The notes under the pieces: generated by a model | Told to the model about the DNA's origin: nothing | What the model saw: the letters and a program-made list of their open reading frames with translations, nothing else | The model's database searches: none | Assembly: GCF_026151205.1 (NCBI RefSeq) | Contig: NC_087076.1 | Location: forward strand, 5,694,902-5,758,901 | Direction: 5' to 3' | Length of the DNA stretch: 64,000 nucleotides | From: Bolinopsis microptera | Lineage: Eukaryota > Ctenophora > Tentaculata > Lobata > Bolinopsidae | Made by a program: the position numbers and the translations under genes | Shown: positions 21,271 to 36,100 of the stretch, piece by piece | How the letters are laid out: the number at the start of each line of letters is the position of its first letter | Numbering within the stretch: position 1 is the first letter of the stretch

Positions 21271-23658
21271 TATGAATAGACAATCATGGCGCCACAGCCC
21301 AATTCAAATATAACAACCAGGAAATACTATCACCTTATCGCAGATTAGTATTACATGATAAGGACTAGGATGTAATCAACACTAAAACAGATGTTCTATA
21401 CATTATACATCTTCAGTTTTAATGACTCAAAATATATCTAATAGAAATAAAGTATAAGAATCACCTCACATCGATTGATATGCAGGAAATAATTTATGAT
21501 TAAAATACGCGCTCGTGGTGGAATATTCTAGAATGCAATAAGTACAAGACCCATAGGCGTGAATATATTGATATTCGATGCACTACGTACCAATAGAAAG
21601 CAAATTGGGCGCGGCATACAGCATTCACTGTGTCATAAATGTGGGAACGTGAGATCCTAATTTTACATATTGTATCTTCGATATCTGAAATACTAACTCA
21701 TCGAGATCTATATAATACAGGGTGGGCCAAAAGTCAGTGTGCAAACGTTGGCCTTAATAGCTCAGTCACTGAGTGCCCAATTGAAAAACTTCCTTCTAGT
21801 ATGACTAAGTACCACCACTGGTTCGAGGAATTTGTCAACTCGAAAAATATTCGCGTTCATTTTTTTCAAATGGAGGTTCATTTTCACATTTATTTGACAG
21901 TTTGGATAGTCGGATCAAGCTAAATGTTATTGAATTGTGTTTGGCCATTCGAATTACGTTTGTCCTGAAAGAATTAGAACTGTAGCTTCTCAGATGACCG
22001 AGATACGAAGCATAACGAGTTTATTCATTACGTGTGATCAGGTGATTGGTTTACCTAATCACGTGATAAGGTGACCCCGTTAACTACCCCGTTAAACATT
22101 ATGGGAATTGTTAAGGGTGCCCAATTAAGGTGTCGTGTCACGGTGTCACATAATCACCCAGTCAATTTTGTTAACGAGATACACAAAATGCTTGATAACT
22201 TCGTCATTTCTAATCCGTTTTGCCTCATGTTTTCGGATCATATGCAACATTTGATAATCTACCGTCTCTGAAAAAATTAGGCGTTCAGCATTTTCAGAGA
22301 AAACAATATAGGTGTTTTAATATTGAATGGGCGTGGTCTAAAATATTCGAATTTTCAAATTTTGACGACGGAATCCTCGAACCAGTAAGTACAGTATGCC
22401 ATCTGCAAAGCAACAGCTCTCAAATATAAAACACGGCGGAGGTATAAGACCCAACGTTTGCACACTGACTTTTGGCCCACCCTGTATATATATATATAGC
22501 TTAGACATTATAAACATAAATAAGTTCGGCATGTCTAGTTTGCTTTGGTGAGATTTATAACTAACGTTTGATCAAATTCTGCTTCTTATGAATAGACAAT
22601 CATGGCGCCACAGCCCAATTCAAATATAACAACCAGGAAATACTATCACCTTATCGCAGATTAGTATTACATGATAAGGACTAGGATGTAATCAACACTA
22701 AAACAGATGTTCTATACATTATACATCTTCAGTTTTAATGACTCAAAATATATCTAATAGAAATAAAGTGTAAGAATCACCTCACATCGATTGATATGCA
22801 CGAAATAATTTATGATTAAAATACGCGCTCGTGGTGGAATATTCTAGAATGCAATAAGTACAAGACCCATAGGCGTGAATATATTGATATTCGATGCACT
22901 ACGTACCAATAGAAAGCAAATTGGGCGCGGCATACAGCATTCACTGTGTCATAAATGTGGGAACGTGAGATCCTAATTTTACGTATTGTATCTTCGATAT
23001 CTGAAATACTAACTCATCGAGAGCTATATATAGCTTGGAAATTATAAACATAAATAAGTTCGACATGTCTAGTTTGCTTTGGTGAGATTTATAACTAACG
23101 TTTGATCAAATTCTGCTTCTTATGAATAGACAATCATGGCGCCACAGCCCAATTCAAATATAACATCCAGGAAATACTATCACCTTATCGCAGATTAGTA
23201 TTACATGATAAGGACTAGGATGTAATCAACACTAAAACAGCTGTTCTATACATTATACATCTTCAGTTTTAATGACTCAAAATATATCTAATAGAAATAA
23301 AGTATAAGAATCACCTCACATCGATTGATATGCAGGAAATAATTTATGATTAAAATACGCGCTCGTGGTGGAATATTCTAGAATGCAATAAGTACAAGAC
23401 CCATAGGCGTGAATATATTGATATTCGATGCACTACGTACCAATTATAGAAAGCAAATTGGGCGCGGCATACAGCATTCACTGTGTCATAAATGTGGGAA
23501 CGTGAGATCCTAATTTTACATATTGTATCTTCGATATCTGAAATACTAACTCATCGAGAGCTATATATAGCTTGGAAATTATAAACATAAATAAGTTCGA
23601 CACGTCTAGTTTGCTTTGGTGAGATTTATAAGTTCTAACGTTTGATCAAATTCTGCTT
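21271..23658 (+). repeat. Three tandem copies of a 535-bp unit
   Basis: Each copy starts TATGAATAGACAATCATGGC: 21271, 22587 and 23121. Copy 2 is 534 bp. Copy 1 is interrupted by the mariner-type MITE at 21718. Copies differ by only a few bases, for example AACAACCAGG against AACATCCAGG, so the array is young. No coding potential is seen. The unit ends at a TTTGATCAAATTCTGCTT phrase, after which unrelated sequence begins. Confidence 0.95.
21718..22484. mobile_element. Tc1/mariner-type MITE
   Basis: The 767-bp element starts CAGGGTGGGCCAAAAGTCAG and ends in its reverse complement, with about 32 bp of perfect inverted repeat. It is flanked by TA on each side (21716-21717 and 22485-22486) and splits copy 1 of the 535-bp array, which continues on the far side. 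The ends match the mariner style known from many animals. The interior encodes no transposase; the short frames there show no DDE or DDD motif. Confidence 0.93.
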
Positions 23659-23703
23659 TCCCGGCCAAATTTGGCTACAAAGAAAGTGTGATAAAACATT
23701 AAT

Positions 23704-23864
23704 CACATGCCTTCTCATGCGATATCAACATTTTCAAAACTCGGCAAGCCTCGTGATTGAAAATGTCGATATAACCCTCGGCAAGCCTCGGGAAATATCG
23801 AAACTTTCGCTAACTCGGCAAGCCTCGTGGGCGAAAGTTTTGATATCGCATAAGAAGGCATGTG
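23704..23864. repeat. Foldback element with three internal repeats
   Basis: CACATGCCTTCTCATGCGAT at 23704 pairs with its near-perfect inverted copy ending GGCATGTG at 23864, arms about 25 bp with one mismatch. Between the arms the word CTCGGCAAGCCTCG occurs three times, each beside GAAA/ATATCG-type sequence. A looser outer inverted layer (TATCAAATATTC and GAATATTTGATA) follows at 23883-23923. Confidence 0.8.
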
Positions 23865-24122
23865 ATAAATGTATAATATGTTATATCAAATATTCATCTG
23901 ACAGGTAGAATATTTGATATATTTATCTAATTTTATGTTATTCTTCTATATGAAATACTTTTATATTAAAGTAAATATTAACCAGTGTACCAAAGGCAAA
24001 AGCTGGTGCCCAAACAACAAGTATCAAAGGTTTTTATTTTGAATATGATCATACCCTGTGAAGTTTTACAATTCTGTCTATATAGATGTCAAAAGGTATT
24101 CATGGTATTATTTTAGTATTAC

Positions 24123-27100
24123 CTTTTGTAATTTGGATGCATGTTGTCGACGAATCTATTTTGTGACTGTAAACAGCTGACTCCGTGCATTTAGCAGTGG
24201 TATTTGATTCTGAATCAAGTCTGTATCCTACATCACAGAATATCGTGACTGAAACTCCTGCGGGGACTTCACCACCCGGACTTAGAAATCCATGTTCCAC
24301 TGAGAGTGGAGGACAATACACTGAAAGTGAAATTTAAAAATGTTAGAGTATGAGTTTTAAGCACTTGAAGGAATCAAATAATCGGCATGTTTTGACCAGG
24401 TATTTGACAAACATTGCAAACTGGAGGTACCAAAAGTGACAAAAAGAACTCCCAAACTTAACCCATGGATTACAGACAGTATCATCCAGTCTGTAGAAAG
24501 AAAGCATGAACTGCGTAAGGAGTGGTCTGACACCGTTACTAATAAGAACCCTGGTGGTAATATCTTGCTCTACCAAGTATTTAGTGATTATCGTAGGATG
24601 CTTAAAGCTATCATTAAAGCTGCCAAACGTTGGCATTACTGTAACGAAATCCTAAACAACTGTGAAAATAGCAAGAAAACCTGGCAAATTATTAACGAAC
24701 TCAGGGGCAAAAAGAAGAGGCAAACCAAGCCCCCATTTATCATTGACAACCAAAGAATAGTTGATAGAAGAGCTATTGCTAATGGATTCAATACTTGGTT
24801 TGTCTCTATTGCACCAAAGCTGAATGAGACACTGAATAATCTATCTTATGGTCTGCCTATATTACCCATGAAAACTTTCTATGACTTCCTGAACCCAAGA
24901 AATGAAAAAATATTAGGCTAGAAGATTGCTCCTTGAACGAAATATTGAAAATCATAAGCGAGTTCGAAAATGGTAAAGCCAGTGACATTCCCATAAGTGT
25001 AGTAAAAAAGTCATCTCATGTAATTGCACCTGTATTATCGAATTACTTCAATATCCTTATGACCAAAGGTATATTTCCAGATGTCCTGAAGACTGGTAAA
25101 ATAACTCCTGTATATAAGAAAGGTAACCCAGAAGAAATCGAGAACTACCGTCCTATCTCCACACTGTCCGTCTTCGGTAAGATCTTTGAAAAGCTCATAT
25201 ATTCTAGAATATACGGATTTGTTAGCTCCCAGGGAGTTATATCGAAGACACAGTTTGGATTTAGGAAATCTCACTCAACATCTCATGCAGTCAATTACTC
25301 TGTAAATTTGATTACGAAATCTCTTAAACTTAAGAATCATGTTTTAGGAATATTCATTGACCTAAGCAAAGCTTTTGACACTATCGACCATTCAACACTT
25401 CTTATAAAATTAGAGGGATGTGGAGTGAGAGGAGTTGCAAATAACCTCATCAAAAGCTACTTGACAAACAGGCAACAATACACCGAAGTTGTAGGAGAAA
25501 AATCAGATACCCTATCTATCCAATTTGGTGTCCCACAGGGTTCAATTCTTGGACCTCTCCTATTTCTTCTTTATATGAACGACATCACAAACAGTTCTAA
25601 ACTAGGATCATTTGTTACCTTTGCTGATGATACCAATATATTTGTTGTCGGCAAAACAAAACGTGAGGCATATGAACGAGGAAATGAGCTTTTGTCATCA
25701 TTGAAGTCTTATATGAGAGCGAATAAGTTACATATAAACATGTCCAAGTGCTGCTACATACACTTCAAACCCACCATGGCAGGTTCTAAGTCAGAGACTT
25801 TATCACACCCTGAAGTTGCATTAACTATAGACAACTTTCCAATCAAAAAGGTTTCATCCGCAAAATTTCTGGGTGTTATAATTGACGAGAACCTATCATG
25901 GGATGATCACATCAAAGCACTTAAGCGAACTCTAAATCATTCCACATCCACTTTATGTAGACTTCGCTGCTCCCTTCCAGAATTTCTACACCAACAATTA
26001 TATTATACCCTGTTCGAATCACATCTTTCCTACTGTATATCTGTATGGGGTGGGGCAGCGAAACAACGTATAAGCTCATTATTTACTGCTCAGAAGTACT
26101 GTCTCAGAGTACTATTTGGTGACAGGCTGGCGTACCTTGATAAGTTCAAGACTTGTGCACGTACTAGGCCCATAGGACACCAGAAACTTGACCAAAATTT
26201 TTCATAAAAGAGCACACCAAACCGATATTTAAGCATAATAATATTCTATCTATACAAAATCTCTATACATACCACAGTTACCTCGAGCTCTACAAGATAA
26301 TGAAATTCCGTGCTCCAATATCCCTACATGAGGGTTACACATGTTCCTCAAGGAAACCCTGTCTTCTAATCTCTCAGGCAGACCCACCTGACAATCACAA
26401 CACTAGATCAACCAAAATTTTTAACATTTTAACCCCAAAGTTCAGAATGACTGACTTTACTACTAGTGTAATGTGCTTGCGAGGTAAGTTAAAACGTGCG
26501 CTATTAGCTAATCAACATAATCACGCCCTGCTTGATTGGACCGTCAAAGATTTTGACTGCACAAATGTTATTGTCCAAACATAACTGGCTGGTCACACAC
26601 ATCTCAATTAAAATTACGCTAGGCCACTGTTTTCCAAGTCTTGTCCTGTGAGTAAAGTATGTGTGAGAAAGTTTTAATAAAATCATTGTATATTTATTTT
26701 TGAATTTAAAAAATCTAATTTGAGAATGAAGGTTAAAGAAATTTTTAATTAGCACTGTATAGTTTAAGATATTTATAGCTTATTATAACAATTGATACAA
26801 AGGCCATAATCTTTCACCAGCTCTCCAATATCCACCTTGAAGCTGCATTTTATATCCTAAATATAAACTAAATCATGTTTTAGTGTAGACTTTTTGTCAC
26901 AACAAGACTGCAACCTATAGTAACAATTATAAACAGAACCTCTAATGTCTGCTAACAATTTTTCTTCTAGTCCTAATCTGAGCCTTGTCTCTAAAAACTT
27001 AACTGAACTAGCGTTTCGGTGTGTGCAAAAGCTTCCAGGCACGCGCATTCCTTGCCCCGTTAGTTACCTGTCCTTCATAAACCAAACTAGCAGTCAGGAC

Positions 27101-30100
27101 AAAAAGTCATACACCAAATGGGCATTATATTTTATGAATTGTTTTACATCTTTTTATTCTGTAAAAATGTGCTAAAATTAAATTTCTTGTTTCATTGGAA
27201 AATTTTTTGTTTCATTGATTGAATAATTGCAAATAATGCAATATAAAGCTATTTGGTGGACGTGAAAATTGAAATGTATATATTATGCTACGAAATATTG
27301 TATTTAGTAACAACCCCAACCTCCCCAGTCCCTGAACAATATTCAGATCAAATTTATGGGAGAAGTTCTCCCATAAATTTGATCTGAATTATAATTCGGG
27401 GAAACGCAATTATAATTCTCAAAACAGAACTGTACCTTTTGTGCAAATATTGCAGCTTCTTTTACAGTTCTCTTTCATGTACAGAATGTAATCTCCTGTT
27501 GGATGATTTATAGTTATCGCATTGGATATAATTTTGAATCATGTGTAAAATGTGTTCCTGTTCCTCCTTGTATTACTACTTAACTTAACACATTTGGATA
27601 ATTCCAACAGATTCCCCGAAGAGATATAACCTGAATACAATCAATGTCTTTTTTATTGTGTTTTCTCAGTGTAAAATGGGAAATTATACAAACCTGTGTC
27701 ACAATGCCCCAAAGAAGCCCATTGAATGCAATCAGCAGCATCGTCGTGACACTCACTTTCAACTGAAACAAAAAAATATTAATTCATATCTTTATTTCAA
27801 AATTTGACTGCACTTAGGATCAAAAGAAGAAAAAAGAAAAAACAATTTTTTGTGAACAACCCCTAAGTGAAGTAACTGCACCCACACGCAACCTTTAAAA
27901 TTTCGGAGCTGAGAGTATAGACACACGCCACACATGATTTCAGCTATAATATTATGATTATTTATGATTTAGCTTTAAGATCAAAATGCTTACCACTGCA
28001 TGTAGGTATATCACAATACTCCCATCGAGGCACAGTTCCCTCAGCATTATAACACCAGGCGCCTGATTCACTGAGGAAAATGATGACACATGTTATAATG
28101 AATAATTTATTATGGAACAATGATTATGGAACACTGCCAGATACCAGATATCAGATATTGAAGACTTACCCGTCTGGATTTCTGCAATAGTTCTCTTGCA
28201 GTCCTGAATCAGAGTATCTGAAAATGTTTTTGTAATAAGCTATTGTCCTAAAGTAGGTAGTTTTGTGAATCGTAACTAACAATTTGGATTCTTCCGAGAG
28301 CCCTTTTAGAAACATTTCGAAGAATAAATCTAAATCTGGATTATGCCGTATTGTTGCCGCCTGTGGGTGAGACTAGCTTATACCTGTTGTGCCTTAGAAG
28401 CACCAAGAAAACTTACCTCTCAGCAGTTCTGCTGTGTTTATTAGGTGATTGAGAGTCCCATCTCTGGCAGACGTGTCCTGATACTGTGACAGATACAGTT
28501 CCCCTGTAGTCTGATCCATCCGCTTTACCAACACACTCGTCTGGAGCTGGAGTTAACCCATTTGTTAATCTTTTTAGAAACGTTAATAATGAATAAAAGT
28601 ACCCAACGCGAGCTGACTACTCAGAATGCGCGAGCACGTCAACATAAAATTTTTCGCGCCCTACAAACTTCGGTAGACCTTATAATTTGCAACTGAACGC
28701 TTGCGTATGTCGTAGTTCAAGCTGCGCGCGCGGTATGAGTATTTTCATTGCATCATACAACATAAATTATCGGATTATAAGTAGAAGCTATTTGTACAGG
28801 GATTTTCTCATCGATACTTTAAATGACTAATCTTTAAAAAACAAGGTCGATTCTTATACAATTACAATATATTTTGCATATGCGCGTTAAATCAATTCGT
28901 TATCATGTAATAATGTGTGTCATACTTAAAGCTAGGAATATTTGTGTAATATGGATTTTCATTCTAAAACATGGAAAGATTTCATCAATTAATGTAACTT
29001 GGTACCATATGGTTTATTTGATCTTATATGTTATCGATTTATATAGTTTTACGTTATCGTGTATCATATATTGATAGTTATACATTATTATTATACAATT
29101 ACAACGAGTCCAACCCAGCGCGCGTTTTGGTAGTTTATAAACCTACAAATAATTTTATCCCCTGATAAACTCCAAGATATTATACATCAACGGATTATAA
29201 TCTCATTGTATAGTCACATAACATGATACCATGACCTAAATTTTGACAAATGGCTAAGCTCTTGACAAAAATTATAACCTGTAAAAGTCATAAAAATGAT
29301 AACTTCACATAATCGGGTGGAAATCATGCTTTTTAAAATTTTTCACGAAAGTTTTTAACAGCATATTGTTTATCACATTTTTTTACACAATATTTGAATC
29401 ATGTTGTAATTTTGTTTTCCAATATTTTGATCAAAAATAATTTTTATTTGGATTTCAAAGTACGCACTACGCCGCGCAGTTAGAAATCGTAATTGTTCTG
29501 AACAAGTGAGATTTGAGATTTAATCATTATTTTCACAAGTGAGTCGATATATTGATATCCTATCTGTTTTCGTTGCTGCTCACAGCATAGAGCTTCAATG
29601 CTCAAACCGTATATCTAGTTGATAGTAAAGTAGTATAGAAGTAGTAAAGTAGTATAGAAGCTGTTTCGTTGCACATTGAAATACAGATATTACTAAATGA
29701 TCTTGAGAGGTTATTTAATGTAATCGATTTAGTGTTACTGCCTTTAAGCTGTGATGTGCTGGAGACTACTAAAACTTGTTCTAGTATAGAAAAGCACAGC
29801 GGATTTTGCTATCATGTTACACTTTTGTAGATCAGGATCGAATTTGAACGTATTACTCCTAAACAGATTATTTCAATCCTGCATTATATGGAAATATCGA
29901 TAACCCATTCGAGCCTTTTTTTAAATGTGTTTATGTTTTTGAAAAAGTATATTATTGTGATACTTCCATGTATTAAATTGTTTAAATGGTATGGTAAAGA
30001 ACAGTACACAGATACTTATTCTTTGATGCCCCGAAACACATTCCTAGCTCTAGATCTGCCTTACATTTCAATAATGGCTCTTTCATCACATTTGCTTGAT

Positions 30101-33100
30101 AACTGCTGATTTGTAATGCTTAAAATTGATCCCACTCAGTTTGACTATCTTAGGTTAGCTGTAATATCGAACTCGACAGTAGCTTCCTCTGTCATGTCGG
30201 AGATCTCAGGAGACGACTTGGTATTTTGTGTCAAGAAGAGGTTAACCTCCCACTTAACAAGATAAACATCAAATTCATAGGTTTGTCTCTATTTTGATGG
30301 TTACTGATACAGCAGTTCATGTGTTTAGAATGCATGGGTTAAATTCTAATTAAATTCGGTAATAAATATTACTGCAAATGTTGTAAACGGTAAAACCATT
30401 GTGTATAAGACAGTCAATTATCTCAGGAGTGCCAAAAAGGTACCGTTTAAACGAGAGGACTTCACTGATGACAGAGATGTGGAAAAGACTACGTCCTTCT
30501 CTGGAAAACTACAAGGATAAAATACCCACCTTCTTCGGGAAAAAGTCCATCATATGCGAAAGGTAAATCGTTTATTTTTGAAAACCCGATCACGATCAAA
30601 GCATATACAATTTGGGCATGTCCCAGCCAACTTAAGCCGAAAATCTGGCTTTGAAATCTTTAATTTGAAAACACCCAAAAATGTAGTTAATATACCCCTC
30701 CACCATACCAGATCGATTTTAAGTCAACCAAGGCATAATTACTGCCCAAAAAGCCTGTTCCAAATTTGTCTCAATTCTGTTCCAGAATCCCAACTTCTCT
30801 GAAACCAAAATGGAACATTGCCCACAAAGCCTTTTCTGAGGATGCTAGGGCCACCAAACTTTTCAAGGACACTCCTGGTATCGATACCAATCGATTCTGA
30901 TCGCCTTCAACTCAGTTTAGGCGATTTTAGGGTAAAGTTCATTTTTGTTCATTTCATGAACCAGGGGATCATTTTGCACTAAAAAGGTTTTTTTAAAGTT
31001 GAACAAAAAATGTCACAATTTGATGTGTGAAAATAGTGCTTTCGATGTGAAACTGGATGATTCTTGACGCACCCTATCCCTTCGGTGGAGTATTAAATTT
31101 CAAAGAAAAAAACTTCTGAGTTGCTGAACATGTTAGTAAACAATATGCTACCATACCATATCGATTCCATGCCAGTCCAGGCATGATTACCGCTAAAAAG
31201 CATGTTTCTAAATTTGTGTCAATTGTTTCCACCATCTCAACTACTCTGAAACCAAAATAGAAACATTGCCCCAGAGCCCTTTTTGAACATGCTAGGCACA
31301 CCAAACTTCTCAGGGACACTCCTGGTATCAATACCGACCGATTCCAATTGGTTTTAGCCCAATTCAGGGGATTCTAGGAAAATGTTCATTTTGTGTTCAT
31401 TTCATTCATTCCATGAACCAGGGGAGTATTTTGCAAGTCTAAGTGGCTGGAAATGTTAGTACATGTGTCCTTCTACCATACCAGATAGATTCCAAGTGGA
31501 CACGTTCAAAAAAAGGTGGCACTAGAGATTGATTTTTTTTAAATGAGTTTTAAAAATGGTCATTGCTCTTTGTTGGTTGATATATCTATCTATACCTTTA
31601 GAAATTCGATTAAATTTCATGATCCTGAAATCACGGAGTCTGTAGTGCTTATATCACAGGAGTTATCGTTATTTGTGTGCCAATGATTCAAAAATCACAC
31701 AATTAGAAATGCAAGATGAATCAACACTAGATAATCTGAAAAGTACTATTCACAAAGACGCCAAAATTGATATGGTGACTATAATGCATGTAAGGAATAA
31801 AATGTCTTATCTGAAATTGTTATTGGTGCCAAAATGATTCAAAAATCACAACTTAAACATTGGAAATGAGCCTATTTTGAGCAATGATTATTGAATCATC
31901 TTACGTTTTTATTGGCTTTCTATCATTTGTTAGGGTACAAAATAGTATTAAATAGTATTAAAACCAGTTAATATGATTCAAAAATCACATTTTCGTTATT
32001 GGTGCGCTATTAAGTCTCACTATAGTAAGCCTTAAATTAAGTGCACAATATGACAACATATATCCATTCTATGGTTCTTATTATGTGATTTTTGAATCCA
32101 TGTCTAAGCTTATACCATATTGAAGGCCTTTGAGCGATAATTTTTGATCTGGGTGGTTAAATGATTCAAAAATCACACAAATCTGGCTACCAACTATGTA
32201 ATTTTCTTTAAAGTATGACAATTGAATCATATGTAATGTTCAAGTTGTAATGACATTTTGAAAAGAAAGGTAATGAATCGATTATCACATTTCAAAAATT
32301 CAATTAGGTATTATACGTAACTGATTGATTCATTTGTCACAGTATGGAGACAAAATTATCATGGCTTGAGTAGTAAAAGTACTTGCCTAGTTTAATCAGT
32401 TTAAAATCAGTGTTTTGTGATTATTGATTCCACTATTACTCTAATAACGAACTTCTCCATGGCCATAAACAAGTGCAGTGTCACAACAAATTACTGCAGA
32501 TTTACTATGAATACCAACCTGATATAGAGCCAAAAAGTGATGTTGTTGTTGTGAAACCAGTATTTCTGGTACCCATAGGGGATTTGAAATCAACTTATAA
32601 ATCAAATGTCATTCCTCAAAGTATCATAATCAAACCCCGGGCGAGTCCAAAATTAGAAACCTGAGTATTGATTCATATGAAATATGAATATCTCTTAAAC
32701 GATAAAATTTCCTGAACCAGATCTGACTCGCTATGTCTGTTCAGACATGTTTGTCTGCCAGATCGTGGTACCTGAGTCCCTTCATTGCCGTGCATTGAAA
32801 TCACACAATAACACACAAAGCTAGAATCACGGCAAATCGACATTCATCGCTTTTTCATCGGAGTACTAATGGACAGTGTTCAAATGGACAGTGTACATTC
32901 CCCTGATACAGCATAATTTCAATACATGCTCATTTATGTGATTTTTGACTCATTATGGCACTTTTAACCATCTAAATTCTCTAAATATTAGTTAGCATGA
33001 TATAATTGACATTGATAGAGTTCATTGTTACAATCATTCCGTTGATATTCATATCACATTCATCATTCTAAAATACTTAGTCAGAATTAACCCTGTATGT

Positions 33101-36100
33101 GATAATTGCATCGTAACTCCACATTTAACCGGTGATTCTTTGCACTTTTAACACTCAGCTATCTCAAAAAGGTTCAATAATCACATTGAGAAGCAGGACA
33201 CACTCACAGAATGTAAATTCATGATTAGAGGTGCAAGAAATGAATATTTTGTGATTTCTGGCTCATATCTGCACAATTAACAGATATAAAGAGATGAATG
33301 ACTTTATTATGTGACATTTGAATCTTTTTGGACCACATTAAAATTTGGTTAACTTTCATAGCATACTCCTTGAGATACAAGTATTTTAAAATGCTTCACA
33401 CAATTTTGGCAGTGAAAAATCAATCTCTAGTGCCACCTTTTTATGAACATGTCCATATTTCAATCAATGTCCAAGTCAGTACTAGCATAAATACGGCTGC
33501 AAAAGCCTTGTCTCACTTTTGTCTCAAATGTTTCCACCATCTCAACTACTCTGAAACCAAAATGGAAACATTGCCCCAGAGCCCTTTCTGAACATGCTAG
33601 GCACACCAAACTTCTCAGGGACACTCCTGGTATCAATACCGATCGATTCCAATCGGTTTTAGTTTAATTCAGGCGAGTGAAAAGAAAATGTTCATTTTAT
33701 GTTCATTTCATTCATTCCATGAATCAGGGAATATTTCCCAGGAGGCTGAAAATGTTAGTACACATGCCCCTCTATCATACCAGGGCAAATCCCACTTCAG
33801 TTCACGGACATATACAGCCGGAAAACATGTATCAGAAGTTGTCTCAAATGTTTCCACGAACTCGGATTCATCTTCTGTGGCGGCTGGCGCGAATTCGATT
33901 TTCGGTAAAAACCACATCAGTTTTCAAATTTGAGATATTTTTAGCGCGCGGCGCGCGCACTGCGTGTTAAATTTTAAATTTACGCCAGCTAGCAGGTGTC
34001 AGATTTACTGGTTATAATTATGGGAAGTCCATCTATGTTTATTATTAATAATTTTTGGTTGACTATTTATTTTCCCCAGGAAACTTACTCACGTGCGAAA
34101 GACGAACTCTAAGAATTGGAGAATAACGGCAGTAGACAGCAGCTAACTTCCCCTGTACTCAACGACATTGAACAATAGACATGAAATGACTCGCTGACCC
34201 CATACAAAGTACTTGTGCTCGGAGGCAGAATTTGGCATCGTTTGGGTCGAGAGATTTCCAAGGGTAATGATACAGTTAAACTGTATAAAAATACCTCTCT
34301 AAAACAACCTTCTCCTGGTCGGCCATGTCCCTCATCCTGCACTTGACCCCTGCAGAGGTCACAAGAACATCGGAGCACAAATGAGCGAGAAACGGGGAAG
34401 CCTTAGCTTCCGGGTCAAGGACTGCATCACTAGCACCTACCTATTGAACCTATTGATAGGTTTAAAAGTAGGCATCTTCACGCAATCTGCGGACCACCTC
34501 CTAGCAGCGAAATACGGATATACCCTCCCTATTACATGCGTTCAACCGGCACCCGAACCACACGCTGTTTCTTAGACACAACTTCCCACTTAAATCAGTG
34601 TCCTGTCGCATCAACTGGCATCAGCAAGTGGCGACACTGTGTAGACTCAACCCTGAGCTTGATCAGAATCTTCAGTCACAAACCTGACACCGTTTCGGGG
34701 CTTGCAATACGGTTTTCTGTCAGGCTCCCAGCAGTTTCTTTTGGACCACTATCTCATCTGACAATCACCCGAGGATACCTGCCAGAGCTCGCAATTTACG
34801 ACGAGTTAGCTTATGGCACCTCTGGCTGTTAAGTGAAGTCATAAAGCTCAAACAGCTCTCATCTCCCATTCTCTCTTCCTAGACAGCAGACCTGGGAGAA
34901 ACTCCTTCTAGCCGGACGTCACGCGTGATGTACGAGAAACTACGGACAGGTGTGTACCTATACTTTTTAAAATTACACATTTCGTCTGGATTGTGATTCA
35001 CTGCAAAACAAGTCGCAGGTTCCAATTGTAGAACTATAAAATTTTAATAATTCATGGTTGATTATACGGCCTAAGCGGTATACAAATAAAGCGTTATTAT
35101 TATTATTGCCTCTAATCCTCAGGGTACTCCTACTTGCGTGCGAAAGACAAAGGCAGCAAGAATCGAAGAACAGAACCCCGACCACACTGCTTGTGAGAAA
35201 TGAGCAGCTCTTGATCTAGGACAAAAAACTTTCTTCTGTTTAATATCTAAAACGTGTTACGTGTGATATTACACCAACTTTTGATTAATAATACGAAACT
35301 TTATACCTTATAAAGTATGATATTTAAACACGAAAATTTACATTCTGAAATTGGTATAGTGTTCCTTTAACTGTTCCTTCAACTTTCATCGTAGCTTTTT
35401 TCAAAATATTCTTCAGTGCCATCAACAAACAGATTTTTTCATTTGACTGAACTGTGCCATATTTGATATTGCCTCTGTATTTTATAGGGAAAATTTTTTA
35501 AATCTTGCAAGTTGATGTAATTAAGTTTTAAGTTAACGTATTATAGATATGTTAACACTAGTTTATGTTTCAGTATTTAAATTGTTTCCATTTATAGTTT
35601 AACCGCTCCCTGTTGTAGAGTTATCAGATCTTTACTTAGGATAAACAATATAATATGAAATTCGATAATAATATTAATAAACATTAATTGTATTCACTGT
35701 TTTCTAGTCATCAAACTTCAGATCAGAAGGTGACCGGGACATGATTTTAGGCCTGACCGGGACCGGGACCGGGATAAAAAATGTGACTTGACCGGGACCG
35801 GGACTGAGATTATCAATTTACCGGGACCGGGACCAATAATTTCTGGGATTTCTATCTTACCGGGACTAGGACCGGGACCAACAATACAATTTTTTCGGGA
35901 TGACCGGGATTTTACCGGGATGACCGGGACCAAAACTGGTATTCTCATATTGAAAGCTGCAACTTTCATTTACATTATAATTGAACAATTTGAATAAGTA
36001 ATAACTAGAATATTAAATTAGAAAAAAATAGAAAAAACCCGTCAATATGGGGCATGGGCCTAATGTACTACACCAATAATGTTCATGTACTGATTACTCA

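Noticed and set aside
22010..22080. CACGTG words inside the mariner-type MITE as regulatory sites
   Set aside because: Short, common palindromes without promoter context.
34381..34832. Overlapping plus-strand frames of 64 and 98 codons
   Set aside because: No domain, no splice context, moderate length; they can arise by chance in GC-richer DNA.
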